Shown: one piece after another, positions 11,340-22,969 of the stretch | Layout of the letters: every line of letters begins with the position of its first letter | Position numbering within the stretch: position 1 is the first letter of the stretch | DNA from: Girardia tigrina | Lineage: Eukaryota; Platyhelminthes; Tricladida; Dugesiidae | DNA: 64,000 nt | Direction: 5' to 3' | NCBI GenBank assembly: GCA_001938485.1 | Contig: MQRK01246750.1 | Span: 40,185 to 104,184, forward strand | Made by a program: the position numbers and the translations under genes | Notes under the pieces: model-generated | Databases searched by the model: none | What the model was told of the DNA's origin: nothing | The model's input: the letters and a program-made list of their open reading frames with translations, nothing else

Positions 11340-14310
11340 CCCGTATCTATTCTATATTCCTTATTATACTTTTCCCATCTTTGCTTTTTAATCGATAACT
11401 TCTAGGATGCAATATTTCTATAATTTCATATGGACTTTCATATCTCTCTTCCATTTTATTACAATTTTCTTTCTTTATTAACACCCATTCTCCTATGTTA
11501 TACCGTCTATTCGTTATATTTCCTTGAGTACCCAAGGTTTGTTGTAATTTTATTTTAGACGTTAACTCTTGTCTTCCAATATTTCGGTTTGTTTCTCGCT
11601 CTTCCTGTGGCTTATCTTTCTTTACCCAATGACGTTTAATAGTTTTTCCAAAAACTATTTCTACTGGCGATACTTTTGTTGACTGTTGAACTGTTGCATT
11701 AATCATAAACTCCACATCTGGTAATGTATCTATTCAATTTTCTTTCCAGTCTGTCAGACTCAAAGCTATAGCGTCTCTTATTGTTCTAAACTGTCTCTCT
11801 ATTAATCCGTTTGTTTGGTGATGGTACGAACTTAACTGTACAATGGATATATGATGCGTATTTGCCAGTGCCTTTATAACACTAGATTCGAAAACTCGTC
11901 CTCTCTCTGAGCGTATTATTCTCGAAGCTCCATATTTAAGTATCCACTTTTCTCTTAATATTTTAGCCGTGTTTGTTTCGTCTTGATGAGCAATGGTTGT
12001 GAGTGATACATATTTACTAAACTGGGCTATAATTGTTAAGATGTATTGCTTGCCCGAAAACGATTTTTTTAAAGGTCTGCAAAAATTTATGAATATTTCT
12101 TCAAAAGGTTCCTCTGCGAATTGTTTTATGATCGGTTCCTTCGTCTTTCCGGTCCATGTTTTCCGTCTTTGACATGCTTCGCACTTCTCCACGATCTTCT
12201 TCGCTGCATTCTCCGTGATATCCATATTTCAAGTTTGTTTTGCAAAACAAAATATTTTTCTAGCTCCTGCATGGCACAAGTCTTTATGTAATCCCATAAT
12301 GAATGCTTCATTTATTTCTTTCTTTTCTGTGGCGGGACTGCATTTTACATCACTTTCAACGGCTAATAATTTTGTTCTATTCTTCTTTGTTTTCGCATCC
12401 TCATGAAGTGTCAAACATTGGCTACATGTACGACAGTTACTTCGTGATAGCGCGTCCGCGTTAGTATGCAAAACTCCTTTTCTGTACTTCATCTGTATAT
12501 CCAATCCGCTTAAATAATTCATCCACGTTTGAAATTGGGCTGTGATGGGTTTCTTCGTCCTCATCATAAAGGTTATTGCTTTGTGGTGAGTTCTTAAAAT
12601 AAATCGCTTCGCGTAGAGGTAATGTTTGAAATATTGAGTAAAATAATAAATCGTTAAAAGTTCTTTTCTAGTGATGCAATATCCTAACTCATGTTTGTTC
12701 ATGGCCTTTGATCCATACGCTATAACTCTTTCTCTACCGTTTTCATCAACTTGTGAGAGCACAGCCCTTATTGTGTCGAAGCTGGCATATGTATCCAAAA
12801 TGAAACTTTTCGTTAAGTCTGGGTAGCTTAATACCGGTGAAGACATCAGTTGTGATTTCAAATTCTTAAAACTTTCCTCACATTGCTCAGTCCACGCAAA
12901 TGTATCTTTTGAATTCCCATATAAGCTTTCTAACACTCTTGACTGTTTCGCGTAATCTTTAACAAATCTCCTATAATAGTTCGCCAAACCCAAAAAAATT
13001 TCTCAATCTCTACACATTTTGGAGTCTCGAATTCTTGCATTGCATTAATTTTTTCGTCATCTGTTTTAATTCCGTTTTTGGTTACTATATGTCCTTAAAA
13101 CTTTATTTCTTTTAAAAAATTACTTTTGTCCGGATTAATTTTTAGTCCTGTATCTTTTATTTTATTGAATTTTCTTTTGAGTCTCTTTAAATGTTCTTGT
13201 TCATCACGAGAAAAAATTAGTATATCGTCTAGATATACAACCGCTTCTTTCCAATTTAATTCCCCTAAAACTTCTGTCATGAGTTTTTGAAAAGTCGCCG
13301 GGGCCGCTGCAATGCCAAACGGTATTCTATTAAAACAATACTGTCCACTCTTAGTTGAAAAAGCTGTTTTTAACAGCGATTCTTCTTCTAACTCGACTTG
13401 GTAATACGCATTACCCAAGTCGATTGTGCTAAACACTTGCGCTCTTCTCAAAATCTCAATCATTTCATCAATATTGGGCATAGGAAAAAGTGGTCGTTCC
13501 GTAATCAAATTTAACGCTCGAAAATCTAGGCAAATTCGCAAAACCGTTTTATTCTTCTTGAGCACACAAACTAAAGGGCTGTTCCATACTAAATCACATC
13601 TTATTATGTCTGATTTCTCCATATTTGTCAACATTTCTCTTCATTTTTCTTCTATGTACACTGGTTGACGCCTAGGATTTATAGCTACGGGTCCCCCATT
13701 TGTCGAAATTTTGTGCTTTACTAGTGTTGTATGTCTCACATCCCACTTGTCTTTAATGAAGATTGAGCTAAATTCACGCATTATCTTTTCCAACTGCAAA
13801 TTATTATGAGTTTCATATTTATCTTCAATGCTTGTTTCTTATTCTTTTCTTAATCTATTGTTAAATTTATATTAAACATCGTCATCATTTCTATTCCCAC
13901 AATATTTTTTTTTGTAATTGTTATTTGTAATTTTTAAAAATATCACTCCCAGAATAACTAATCGACTGTCATTTGCACATGTGACTTGTATATCGCACTT
14001 TCCTATTATGTCACTCATTTTCAATTTCTCAATAATATTTAGACTAATTACGTTTATCTTTGCTCCTGTATCTAGTAAGCAATGTTCTTTAATCAAATTC
14101 TCTAACCAAATTTTTATACTAGGCCTATCATTCATTACCTCATATGCTATTTTTCTTAAAGCGTAGGGTCTCCTTAGATTCAACTCCAAAAGTGAATTAT
14201 TACCATTAACATTATTAGAATTGAAAGAATTATAATAAGGATAATTACTATTTTTTAAAGATAATATTTCATCACATCTTTTTTTAATACAACATACACT
14301 CAAAGTATCA
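11340..14310 (-). pseudogene. pol region of the Ty3/Gypsy element, broken
   Basis: Polyprotein region in element order: aspartic protease with LLDTGA (about 14.0-14.3 kb); reverse transcriptase with a DFRALN block, the PFGIAAAPATFQ block and YLDD active site (about 13.1-13.7 kb); RNase H with its TRKELL and NADALSR blocks (about 12.3-13.0 kb); integrase with an ACQRRK zinc-domain end, SSYHHQTNG and a C-terminal tail (about 11.35-12.25 kb). The order RT, RNase H, integrase places it in Ty3/Gypsy rather than Ty1/Copia. Several breaks; not functional as it stands. Confidence 0.95.
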
Positions 14311-14759
14311 TAAATAAAATCATTATTAGTAAAAATATTATCAGTACATTCACACTCGTTTCGAATTGCGTTTATGAGGGATTAGTTTTAAGTTTCGCCA
14401 AAATAGTTTATTATTTTTTTAATTTGAAAATTTAAAAGAAATAAATTAACAATTACAATGTAGAGTAAAAATATGATAATAAATTTTTGGTGGTGTTAAA
14501 TTATGACTTTAGAATGTGATAATAATGAAAGTGGCATAAACGCTACTTACAGCGTTATTTTTCGTAACATTTTCATTAATAAAATCATTATTATTATCAT
14601 CACACTCATATTCAGCACATTCAGCATCATTCAAAATCACAAATTCATTATCTTCATACACATTCACATCATAATATTCGGTGTCAATTACATACTTACT
14701 TAACCTAGATTGATAGCTCCTAGCGCCTCACTGTAAGCCGGAGCCTCTCCTTTTAAATC

Positions 14760-15742
14760 TCGATCATTGCTCTAGGCTTCTTCTTCCATCTTAACTGTCC
14801 GATCGTTCTCGAACATATTGATTGAATTCATATGATGCCTTTTGTCTCCATCATGATCCGTAGTTGGATGGTCTTTGTATCTCCAACCATTGTCTTGACT
14901 AAGGTTTCTGTTGCCATATCTCTGTTTGAAGTATCCCTGTCGATCGTCAAAAGATTTTCTATTCGACCAGAATTGATATTTGAAATTTCCACTTTTGTCA
15001 CACTTGTTGCATCTTATGCTCGGGCATTCTGCGCGAATGTGCCCTTCTTCTCTGCATGCCCAGCATCTGCGAACTCGAACTGGACTAGGATTTCGTTCAT
15101 ACTTTAGAAGTCTTCTAAAATGATGCAATTGGTTTACGTTACTCGCGCTCTGCATCGTCTTCCGTCTGAAATCAGTCTCTTGTCTCGATTTTCTTGCACA
15201 ATCGGCATGTTTTTTTTACAGGAACTGCAGCGAGTGATTGTTCGTTATCTAATTCTTTCTTTATTTCTTCCATTCTGCAAATCACTTCCTTGGCCTTGTC
15301 CAACAATTTGACATCTCGCATCTTGAGCTCTTTCTTTGTTTCTCTGTCTTCAATTGCATGTTGTGTCAGGAACAACATTAATGCTAGCTTCGTTAATTTG
15401 TGTCTGAGAATATTATCAACTAACTTTTCAATTTTTTCAAGGAATTCTCATCCGATTTACGGAAACGTAACGCAGCTTCCAGATCTACTGCTAAATTTCT
15501 TTTGGTTCAAACGCTTTTCGGAGTCGGTCTTCAAATCCTTCAGTTGTGCTTTGGGTTTCTTCATATTGGGTTACTAATTCGACTGACAAGAATGCTTTTG
15601 TCAGAGTTTCCTGGAATTCTGGAGGCTGTTGCGGGAGCTCGAAGAATCTTTTTAATTCCAGAATAAAATTATCCAGGTCTCCGTTTCTCTGAAATGTTTC
15701 TGGTGGTCTGATAAAATTTTGTACTCCGGTCGTGGTCGCCAT
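14760..15742 (-). pseudogene. gag region of the Ty3/Gypsy element, broken
   Basis: Structural (Gag) region. It begins MATTTGVQNF at the edge of the 5' LTR, has an early segment with a Gag-like QPPEFQETLTKAF stretch, and near its end a CCHC zinc knuckle (CWACREEGHIRAEC) followed by a second CxxC pair. Gag packages the element RNA into particles. The reading is interrupted and it is regarded as a fossil. Confidence 0.85.
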
Positions 15743-16071
15743 GTTAAGAGATAAGATGCTTTTCTAAGATATATTAATAGCACAATAATAAATTAATCAT
15801 TCAATTGGCATATCTTATATACAAGCACACCTCGATCCGGTTGCATAACTGGATTAGGGAGATTTGCTGGGTTAGCATCACATGATTGACACCGCACACT
15901 CTTACATGCATACATTATATCATCAAACTCTCAATCCTGTTACTCAATTTCATACTTCATAATCACGCATACTTTCCACATACATCTAATAATAATAATA
16001 ATATGTTTATAATAATAATCTCAATAATAAGTAAGAACCATAATAATAATAATAATTCACACATCCTTACA
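15742..16071 (-). repeat. 5' LTR of the Ty3/Gypsy element, 330 bp
   Basis: In plus coordinates it starts TGTTAAGAGATAAG and ends CATCCTTACA, so in element sense it has TGT...ACA ends. It matches 10631-10920 plus 11285-11322 closely. Confidence 0.95.
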
Positions 16072-17870
16072 AATATAATTTCAAAATGATCCGGAAAATA
16101 TAATATTTTAGACCTTTAAAAGAAACTATAACTTTTGATGAATTTCCATGGAAGATGACAAATTCACCTTCCTCTAAGTACTGATTCTATTATGATGGTA
16201 TCATAATACTTACTTAAAAATTTTCAATATTAAATTTCATGTTTATTTTATTGCGATATTTTATATTTTTACTAGAAACGTAATAAAAGTTTCAATATAT
16301 AAATTCATTAAATAATATTGTAAGTTGTTTTTGGTAATGTCATTTAACTGAAATTATCAAATATTTTAGAAATTTAATAAAAATAAAATTACTGTGAAAC
16401 ATTATCCATGTAACTAAATGACTTGGTTAATACCAAAAAAAATAAAAATTAACTTTTAATTATAAAATTAACTTATAATTGATGGGAATAAATGTTTCTA
16501 AATTCAATTTTTATTCTAATTTACAAATACTTTCCGTTTTTTCGGTACCAATTTTGAGTACATTATGATCTTCTACATCATTATTGAAGATAGGTTAGTT
16601 CTGTTTAAGCTCAACAAAATGTAAAACAGTAAAAAAAACGAAAAAATTATGAACACCTGTTTATCTTAGTTGAGACCGAAAACAATAACATTACCAGAAA
16701 TGTATGGCAGAAGATTTTTTAGCAGGCACGGAATCATAATCGTCACTGTTTAATATCTAGCAATAGTCGGCTATAATGTTTGATTTTCAAGATCCGTGAT
16801 ATTGCTACTCCAAAACTATCAGTCTTGACGGAAACGCTTATCCCGCTCATCGCTTTTGGTACCAAGATTTTCTGCAAATAGTTCAAAGTAGGATTGTTGG
16901 AAGTAAACATGCAAGGACATATCTTTGGTGAGAATCAGGAAGATTCTGAATATCTTCAGTCAAATTGGAGACTTTACTATAGTTCTGTAGTTAAAATGGA
17001 CTCTTTGACACCATCTTTTAAGACAGTTTTTAATTTGAGAACCGATGAAGATACCTTCCTTGATTATGGAATGGTTTATGTGCAAAACATGATGAGTAAG
17101 ATACGTAATTTGATGAATATGTGTAAGAATTAATGAAGAGGCACGAATTATTTGTGAAATAGTTCTGAAAAAGAATATTCAAACTGAATTTATATAATCA
17201 TATCCTTCTCGTTTAACTGTTTTTTCCCAATTATTTATTTAATTTTTCGTCTTAATTTTTTGTTATTTTGTTAATTTTGTAACATAATTTTCTAATAATT
17301 TTCTGAATGTATATTTTAAAAATAATTGTTATGGTTAGTTTTACATTTATATTTATAACTTATGTTTATTATTAATTTATCCTCGGGTGAACACTGATTC
17401 TACAATTATAAAATTTTGGGTTTTAATAAAAATATTGGTTGAGAGGAATTCTTCTGACGTCTTTTTGTGTCAGTTTTAAAATGATTGAATTTATTATAAT
17501 TCTACAAATTATTTGTTGAAGAAAGTATGAAAAGTGAAATATGAAAAATATATTATACAAAATATATAATATGATATCGAAAAAACAAAAATAAATCAGA
17601 TAAATTTAAAATCAGAAGTAGCCAGCGTAAATTATACAAAATAAAAACCATATTTTAATTTAGTCGTCCAAGGATACCACAATTACTCTCATGATAAATT
17701 TGTAATTCAAAATATTTGATAATTTAACTATTAATTTAATTTTTTCCAATATATTTATGTATATCTTTAAACATTGACTAAATACTGTCAAGTCGTCAAA
17801 TATGAAATTTGTAAAACTAAAGTCAAAGTTTCTTGATAATTTACAAATACAAATATTTATGTCATTCATC
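16072..17870. other. AT-rich spacer
   Basis: A slightly GC-richer part at about 16540-17135 contains a 79-codon open frame (16894-17133) with no recognised domain, and short readings faintly like a decayed Tc1-type element that are too weak to call. The rest is low-complexity A/T. Confidence 0.45.
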
Positions 17871-17874
17871 AAAG

Positions 17875-18600
17875 TATGCACCAATACTATCGATACACTT
17901 TTGCCATTTCAGCTGGAGCTTGTTGAGGCCATTTCATTAAAAATTTAGTGGTCTCTATAAGTTTCTGGGTCATTTTTACGGTATCTTCGAAATTGAATTT
18001 TTATCATATCTAAAAAATTTGTTTAAATTGGGGAAGAAATTGAATTCAATTTGGGCTAGATCTGGTGAGTATGGAGAATGATGCAGAAATTCCAATTCAA
18101 ATTTCTATAATTTTGTCACGGTCGTAAGTGCAGTATCTTGTTTTTCATTGTCTTGGAGCAAAATGGGAGTTTGCATGTTTATCAAACGCAATTCTTTGGA
18201 TCTCCGCATTATATCTTCGATTTGGTTGCAGTAGACATCTACTTTGATCGACAAACCAAAGGTCATGAAGTCATAATGGATTAAACTTGCGACAGAAAAC
18301 CAAACACTTACTATCAGCTTTGTTTTGATGAATGTTGTGCTTTGGACTGTGTTTGAGTGCTTCATTCATATTCACCCAGCTTGTTGAACGCTTGAAATTA
18401 TTATATTGAATCCACTTTTATTCACAAGAGTGATCGGATTTTTAATGAGAAAGCATCATCAAGCAAGCATTCAAACGCTTTTGTTTCTGCATTTCATTCA
18501 ACTCATGTTGAATCTCATTATCCGACTTTCACTTAATTAATTTGAGCAAAATGATTCAATATTGTTTGATTTGTAACTGCAAACATTAGCGATAAAAAAT
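17875..18600 (-). pseudogene. Mariner-type transposase, C-terminal two thirds, decayed
   Basis: Minus-strand pieces follow the mariner order: KKWIQYNNFKRSTSW after the first catalytic block (about 18400); KADSKCLV and SLIHYDF (about 18280-18320); PILLQDNEKQ, where the family usually has LLHDNARPH (about 18150); HHSPYSPDLA (third aspartate, about 18080); and LNKLQLKWQKCIDSIGAYFD at the end (about 17890). Several frame changes. Terminal repeats were not found. It lies only about 150 bp from the younger mariner at 18754, a different lineage by sequence. Confidence 0.7.
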
Positions 18601-18753
18601 GAGCACTTTTCCATTTTTAAAAAACTGATTATTAAAAGAAGTCAGAAATAATATTAATTAAATTTTATTTATGTTTTCAATAGCCAAACTATGTAGCAAT
18701 TAAAAAAAATAATCTGAGCAACAAAATTTTAAGTCATTGTCAAATTATAACTA

Positions 18754-20036
18754 TTAGGTTGGTCGAAAAATAAGGGCGGTTTTGCGACACAAACTTCAAA
18801 GACGGGCAAATTCACAGAAACAAAAGTTTATTAATCAAAGTATGAACCGTTGGCATCAATACATTTTTGCCAACTAGAAACAAGTTGTTTTATTCCGTCA
18901 GCATAAAATGCATCGGTTCTCGAAGCGACGAATTCTTGGAAGGCATTTGAGCATCATTTTGGTTTTTGAAAATTTTTTCACGTAGGAAGTTGTACAAATG
19001 CCTTAAAAAGTAGAAGTCCGTTGGCGAGAGGTCTGGTGAATATGGTGGATGAGGCAGTGTTTCATAGACCAACTCATTAAGCTTTTGAAGAGTCACTTTT
19101 GAAATATGAGGTCTAGCGTTATCATGAAGAAGGATGGGACTTTTTCGTTTGACCAATCCCGGACAAAGTGTTTTCAATTTTTTATGCATTTCATCAATTT
19201 CATGACAGTACCTCTCCGCTGTGATTGTTTCACCTGGATTCAAGAAACTATAGTGGATGATTCCAGCATCACACCACCAAACTGTCACCATTACATTACG
19301 GGGTGTTAGTTTCGGTTTTGGAAAGTGTTTCGGTACTTCATCTTTGTCCAACCACTGTGCAGATCGACGTCGGTTATCATACAGGATCCATTTATCATCG
19401 CAGGTAACAATACGATCAAGAAATGGATCGTTTTCATTGCGAAGATGATTGGCAGAACAAATTTCATAGCATCGGTTCTTTTGATTTTCATTCAAATCAT
19501 GTGGAACCCATTTATCAAGTTTCATGATTTTTCCAAGTTGTTTTAAATGATCCAGGACTGTTGAATGACTAATGCCCATCCCATCTGCAAGTTCTCTGAT
19601 TGTTTTACGGGATCTGTTTCCACCATTGTCCTCAAATTATCGTTGTTCACAGCAACTGGACGACCACGACCTTCTTCATCTTCAAGGTTTTCATCTCCAT
19701 CAGAAATTTTTCGGAACCATCGTTGCACTGTGCGCTTAGAAGCTGTTCCCTTGCCAAACGCTTTATTGATATTGTGAGCCGTTTCTACTGCTTTACGACC
19801 CAGTTTAAATTCGTACAAGAAAATGGCTCGAATTTTAATTTTTTCCATAATTAATTTAGCACCGTTAATATTCTACAAAATAACAGCAATATGTTAATAA
19901 TGGCTATAGGAATATACAACTAGGCATAAGATTTCAAATAATATCTAACACTAATGCATTTAAACTTATATACATATCAAAGTAGATAAACAAAGTATAA
20001 AGCTCAAAAACCGCCATTATTTTTCAACCAACCTAA
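18754..20036 (-). mobile_element. Mariner element, 1283 bp, near complete
   Basis: Starts TTAGGTTGGTCGAAAAATAA and ends with its inverted match TTATTTTTCAACCAACCTAA, with TA on both sides (18752-18753 and 20037-20038). The two ends match over about 28 bases with few differences. It carries one minus-strand transposase broken by two frameshifts, so it is among the younger insertions here. The TTAGGTTGG ends are those of the mariner group to which irritans-type elements belong. Confidence 0.95.
18831..19848 (-). pseudogene. Mariner transposase with two frameshifts
   Basis: DDD transposase of about 339 codons, the normal family length. The N-terminal third (from 19848) contains FKLGRKAVETAHNINKAFG and TVQRWFRKISDGD, the paired helix-turn-helix region. 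The catalytic part keeps all three aspartates: [15 protein letters not shown] and PPYSPDLSPTD with mariner spacing, and the linker WVPHDL. One single-base frameshift lies in an A-run at about 19600, and a second near 18955, after which the expected C-terminus SWQKCIDANGSYFD is readable in another frame to 18831. The start is the methionine closest to the right terminal repeat and fits mariner 5' leader length. As it stands it cannot make full-length enzyme, though sequencing error in the A-run is possible. Confidence 0.93.
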
Positions 20037-22190
20037 TATTTTAAATTACTGTAATAATGGCTGCAAATTTGATACTTGACAACCTAATAATAAAAATATT
20101 TGAAAAATGTTTAAATTTTATATTATATTATATCAAATATTTATTTTTTTTATTTTATACAACTATATAAAATTGAATCAAAACTTTATTCTAATCAACG
20201 ATTTTTAGGAATGTAATGAAATCCTGAAAAAGATGAATTTCTACTGTTCTCATATTATTACTAATAATATAAAAAACTTTTAATTTCTTAATTAATATTT
20301 TTTTTTAAAACTTATAACAAGAATGAAATTCATACTCGAATCCTTCGCATTGCCGAAACAATTTCTAACCGATTCTGAGGCCGCGCTACATCCATCGATC
20401 CGATATACTGAACAAACATATTATAAAAAAATAATAATAATTAATTTATAAATAATATTATGTTCCTAAAAAGTCTTTTAAAAAACTAACTAATAATCAA
20501 TAAATAAAATTCAATGATTATTTAGATATTAAAAATTAATAAAAACGAAATTAAAATCATTATTGACATCTTAGAAAAGAATTTAAATTATAGTTTAAAG
20601 TAGCATTTTTTCTTCTTCAGATAGTTTAAAAATTAAGGAGAAAAAGAGAATCCATATCAAATTTTTGATACAATGGGAATAAATTTCAATATGGTTTGAT
20701 ATAATTACCACAAATGAGAATTTTTTTCGATATTGAATACACTAATTTATGAATGATTTTCTATTCAGAATAAGTATTCAGTCTCAAATGGCTAATTTCC
20801 AAATTAACGAGTGACGATTGAAACACATTTGGCGGTCAAATTATGAAGAATAAACTGCAGTCTTGACTTTGCAAAAGATTGTGTTTCATTCAAAGAAATA
20901 AAATCTCTATTAGTTTCATTAGAGATTTTAATTCTAGAAATAAGCCTTATCAAGTTTCAGATTAAGAGAGGCTTTATTCCTTTTAGGAAAGAGTTTTTTG
21001 GTTATGAAAATAGGATATTGTTTTAATGAATATTAAAATATAAAATTTTATTTTTATCAAAGATATTTTAATGGAAATCATTTTTTTTAAAAACAAGTTT
21101 TAAGGTTTTTAAAAAATTATTTATTTATTAAAAAAATTTTTTAATTTAGATTGAGGTTTTTCGTTCTTCTTTTTGTTCATTCAAAGAAAAATAAAATAAA
21201 ATTTTTTTATTAAAATTTTTCAATAATTAATTTCTTTCTGAAAAATAATTTTTAATATCAATACATCTTTTGAAGAAAAGTATTATAAAGAGAAAAAGAT
21301 AAACATTTTTTCTTCTTAATTTAACCATTAACCAAACATTGACAACAAAAAGAATTCGAACACCGCTAGAATTAGGCAAGAGTTTTTTATAGCTCAAAGA
21401 ATTACAGGAGAAAATTAATTAAACTAAAAACCTTAGTAATTTATATTATTCCATTAAAAACGTATTTGACACATTGACGGTTAAAATTTTGTTTTTAATA
21501 AATTAAAAATTGCTCATAAATTAAAATTTTTTTCTTTTGGCGGAAGTAATTTTGTCCGTGGTACGATACAAATGGCGAGGTAAATCTAAGAGGGTAAGTT
21601 TTAATATGCTTTACTTTATTAATTCAATTTACTTTAAATAATATCATTTGAGGATTAATAGGTTAATCAACGAAAGAATTTATTAACACTAAATAAATAT
21701 ACAGTTATGGATAATAAAAATTGTGTACAGGAAATTAAAAAAATTAAATATATTTCGAAAAAAATCGTATTCTCAACATTAAGTTATTCCTTCTTAATAG
21801 AGGAAATCATTGACTAATAAATAATTATTCTTCGTATAAAAATAAAAATCAGTTTGTAAGTTGCTTTAAAATATATGTTAAATTTTAAAAAATTTCGAAG
21901 TTATAAATCATAAATTAAATAAATTATTTATAATAAATAAATAAATTAAAATTAATTTAAAATATAATAAATAAATTATTTGCATAACTTATACTTCATT
22001 TTATTGTTTGAATCCCACTGAAATGACTGACCGAATTATATTCTGAAAGAACAGAATCTTCTCACAACTGTATTTTGTTTGAAGCTAATATCGAGTTTAA
22101 TACAATCACTCATAACAAAACATTCGATTACAGATGAAATACATTTTCTTTTGAATTCCTCATTGCCTAAATCGCAAATGCGATTCGGTA
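20037..22190. other. AT-rich spacer
   Basis: No gene recognised. A GC-richer patch at about 20330-20400 was examined as a possible tRNA and rejected. Short open frames have no resemblance to known families. Confidence 0.5.
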
Positions 22191-22194
22191 ATTG

Positions 22195-22565
22195 TAGTCG
22201 AATTGTGTATATTAAGAGCTCTAATATGATTTCCAATACTTTTATTGGCATCTTAACTCAAATTGTCTCCAGGATAATTCTCCACAAAACTTTCGTAGCT
22301 AGACATCGTTCTTCATTGATAAATTTTTAGTTCTATTTTTGAACCTCTAATTATTTGAACAAATTTAAATTACAATTCCTTACTAAAATAAATTTAAATT
22401 ATTTTCAAAAATATTTAAATCAATTTCAAATAGATTTTAAATATTTTGATTAAAATTGTATTTTATATTTATTGATTAAAATCTTCCATCTGGGTGGGAG
22501 ACACAATTCTAAAAATATCAAACAAAACATACAATAAACACCATTCAAAAATATTCCTAACAGTG
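22195..22565 (-). repeat. Dispersed repeat family copy (unclassified, about 0.5 kb)
   Basis: Reverse complement of the segment at 53745-54240. Shared words include TAATATGATTTCCAATACTT, then TTTTATTGGCATC, and at the other end TCTTCCATCTGGGTGGGA and AATAAACACCATTC. Related pieces lie at about 31575-31720, 49893-50290 and 54440-54510. No protein family recognised. Confidence 0.75.
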
Positions 22566-22969
22566 TCAATAACATTTTTTAATAACATTTGAATAACTAA
22601 AAACTTCTTTTTTGACTAAATCATTTATGAAATTTTGTTAGATTGAAATGTACGGTATAAAATTCTGAGCAAACAGACAAATAATCAAATTTGCTACATT
22701 GTATATATAGATTATAAAAATTGTTTGACTAAATGCAGTTTTTCTATGCGTCTTTCAATCTTAAAGACACTGAATGAGAATTATGGTATATTTTTATGAA
22801 TTTTGGGACTTCATACATTTTACAAATCAAAATAGAAACGAATTTATAGCTACTGTTATAAAAGTACCTGAATCTTTAAGGTTTAATTTCGATAAGGTTT
22901 GAGAAAGACATCCTCAAAATATTCATATATAATAATAATATATGTATAATTATATATATATATATGTAC

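Larger units (their letters stand above)
10631..16071 (-). mobile_element. Ty3/Gypsy LTR retrotransposon, both LTRs, broken
   Basis: A minus-strand element runs from its 5' LTR (15742-16071) to its 3' LTR (10631-11322). It holds gag with a CCHC knuckle, protease, reverse transcriptase, RNase H and integrase in Ty3/Gypsy order. A primer-binding-like TGGCGACC directly follows the 5' LTR and overlaps the first codons of gag, and a G-rich polypurine tract (AAAAGGGGGGG in element sense, about 11324-11335) abuts the 3' LTR. By eye the LTRs differ at about ten of 290 aligned bases, suggesting moderate age. Several breaks interrupt the coding parts. I see no envelope gene. The 3' LTR carries an extra insertion of about 350 bp that includes an N gap. 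Confidence 0.95.

Noticed and set aside
16540-17135. Possible Tc1-type catalytic relic (GNAYPAHRFWYQDFLQ)
   Set aside because: Only one loosely similar block, with no end repeats and no supporting second motif.
20330-20405. GC-richer patch with a GGATTCGAGT-like T-loop word, possible tRNA
   Set aside because: No acceptor stem or D/anticodon arms can be paired around it.
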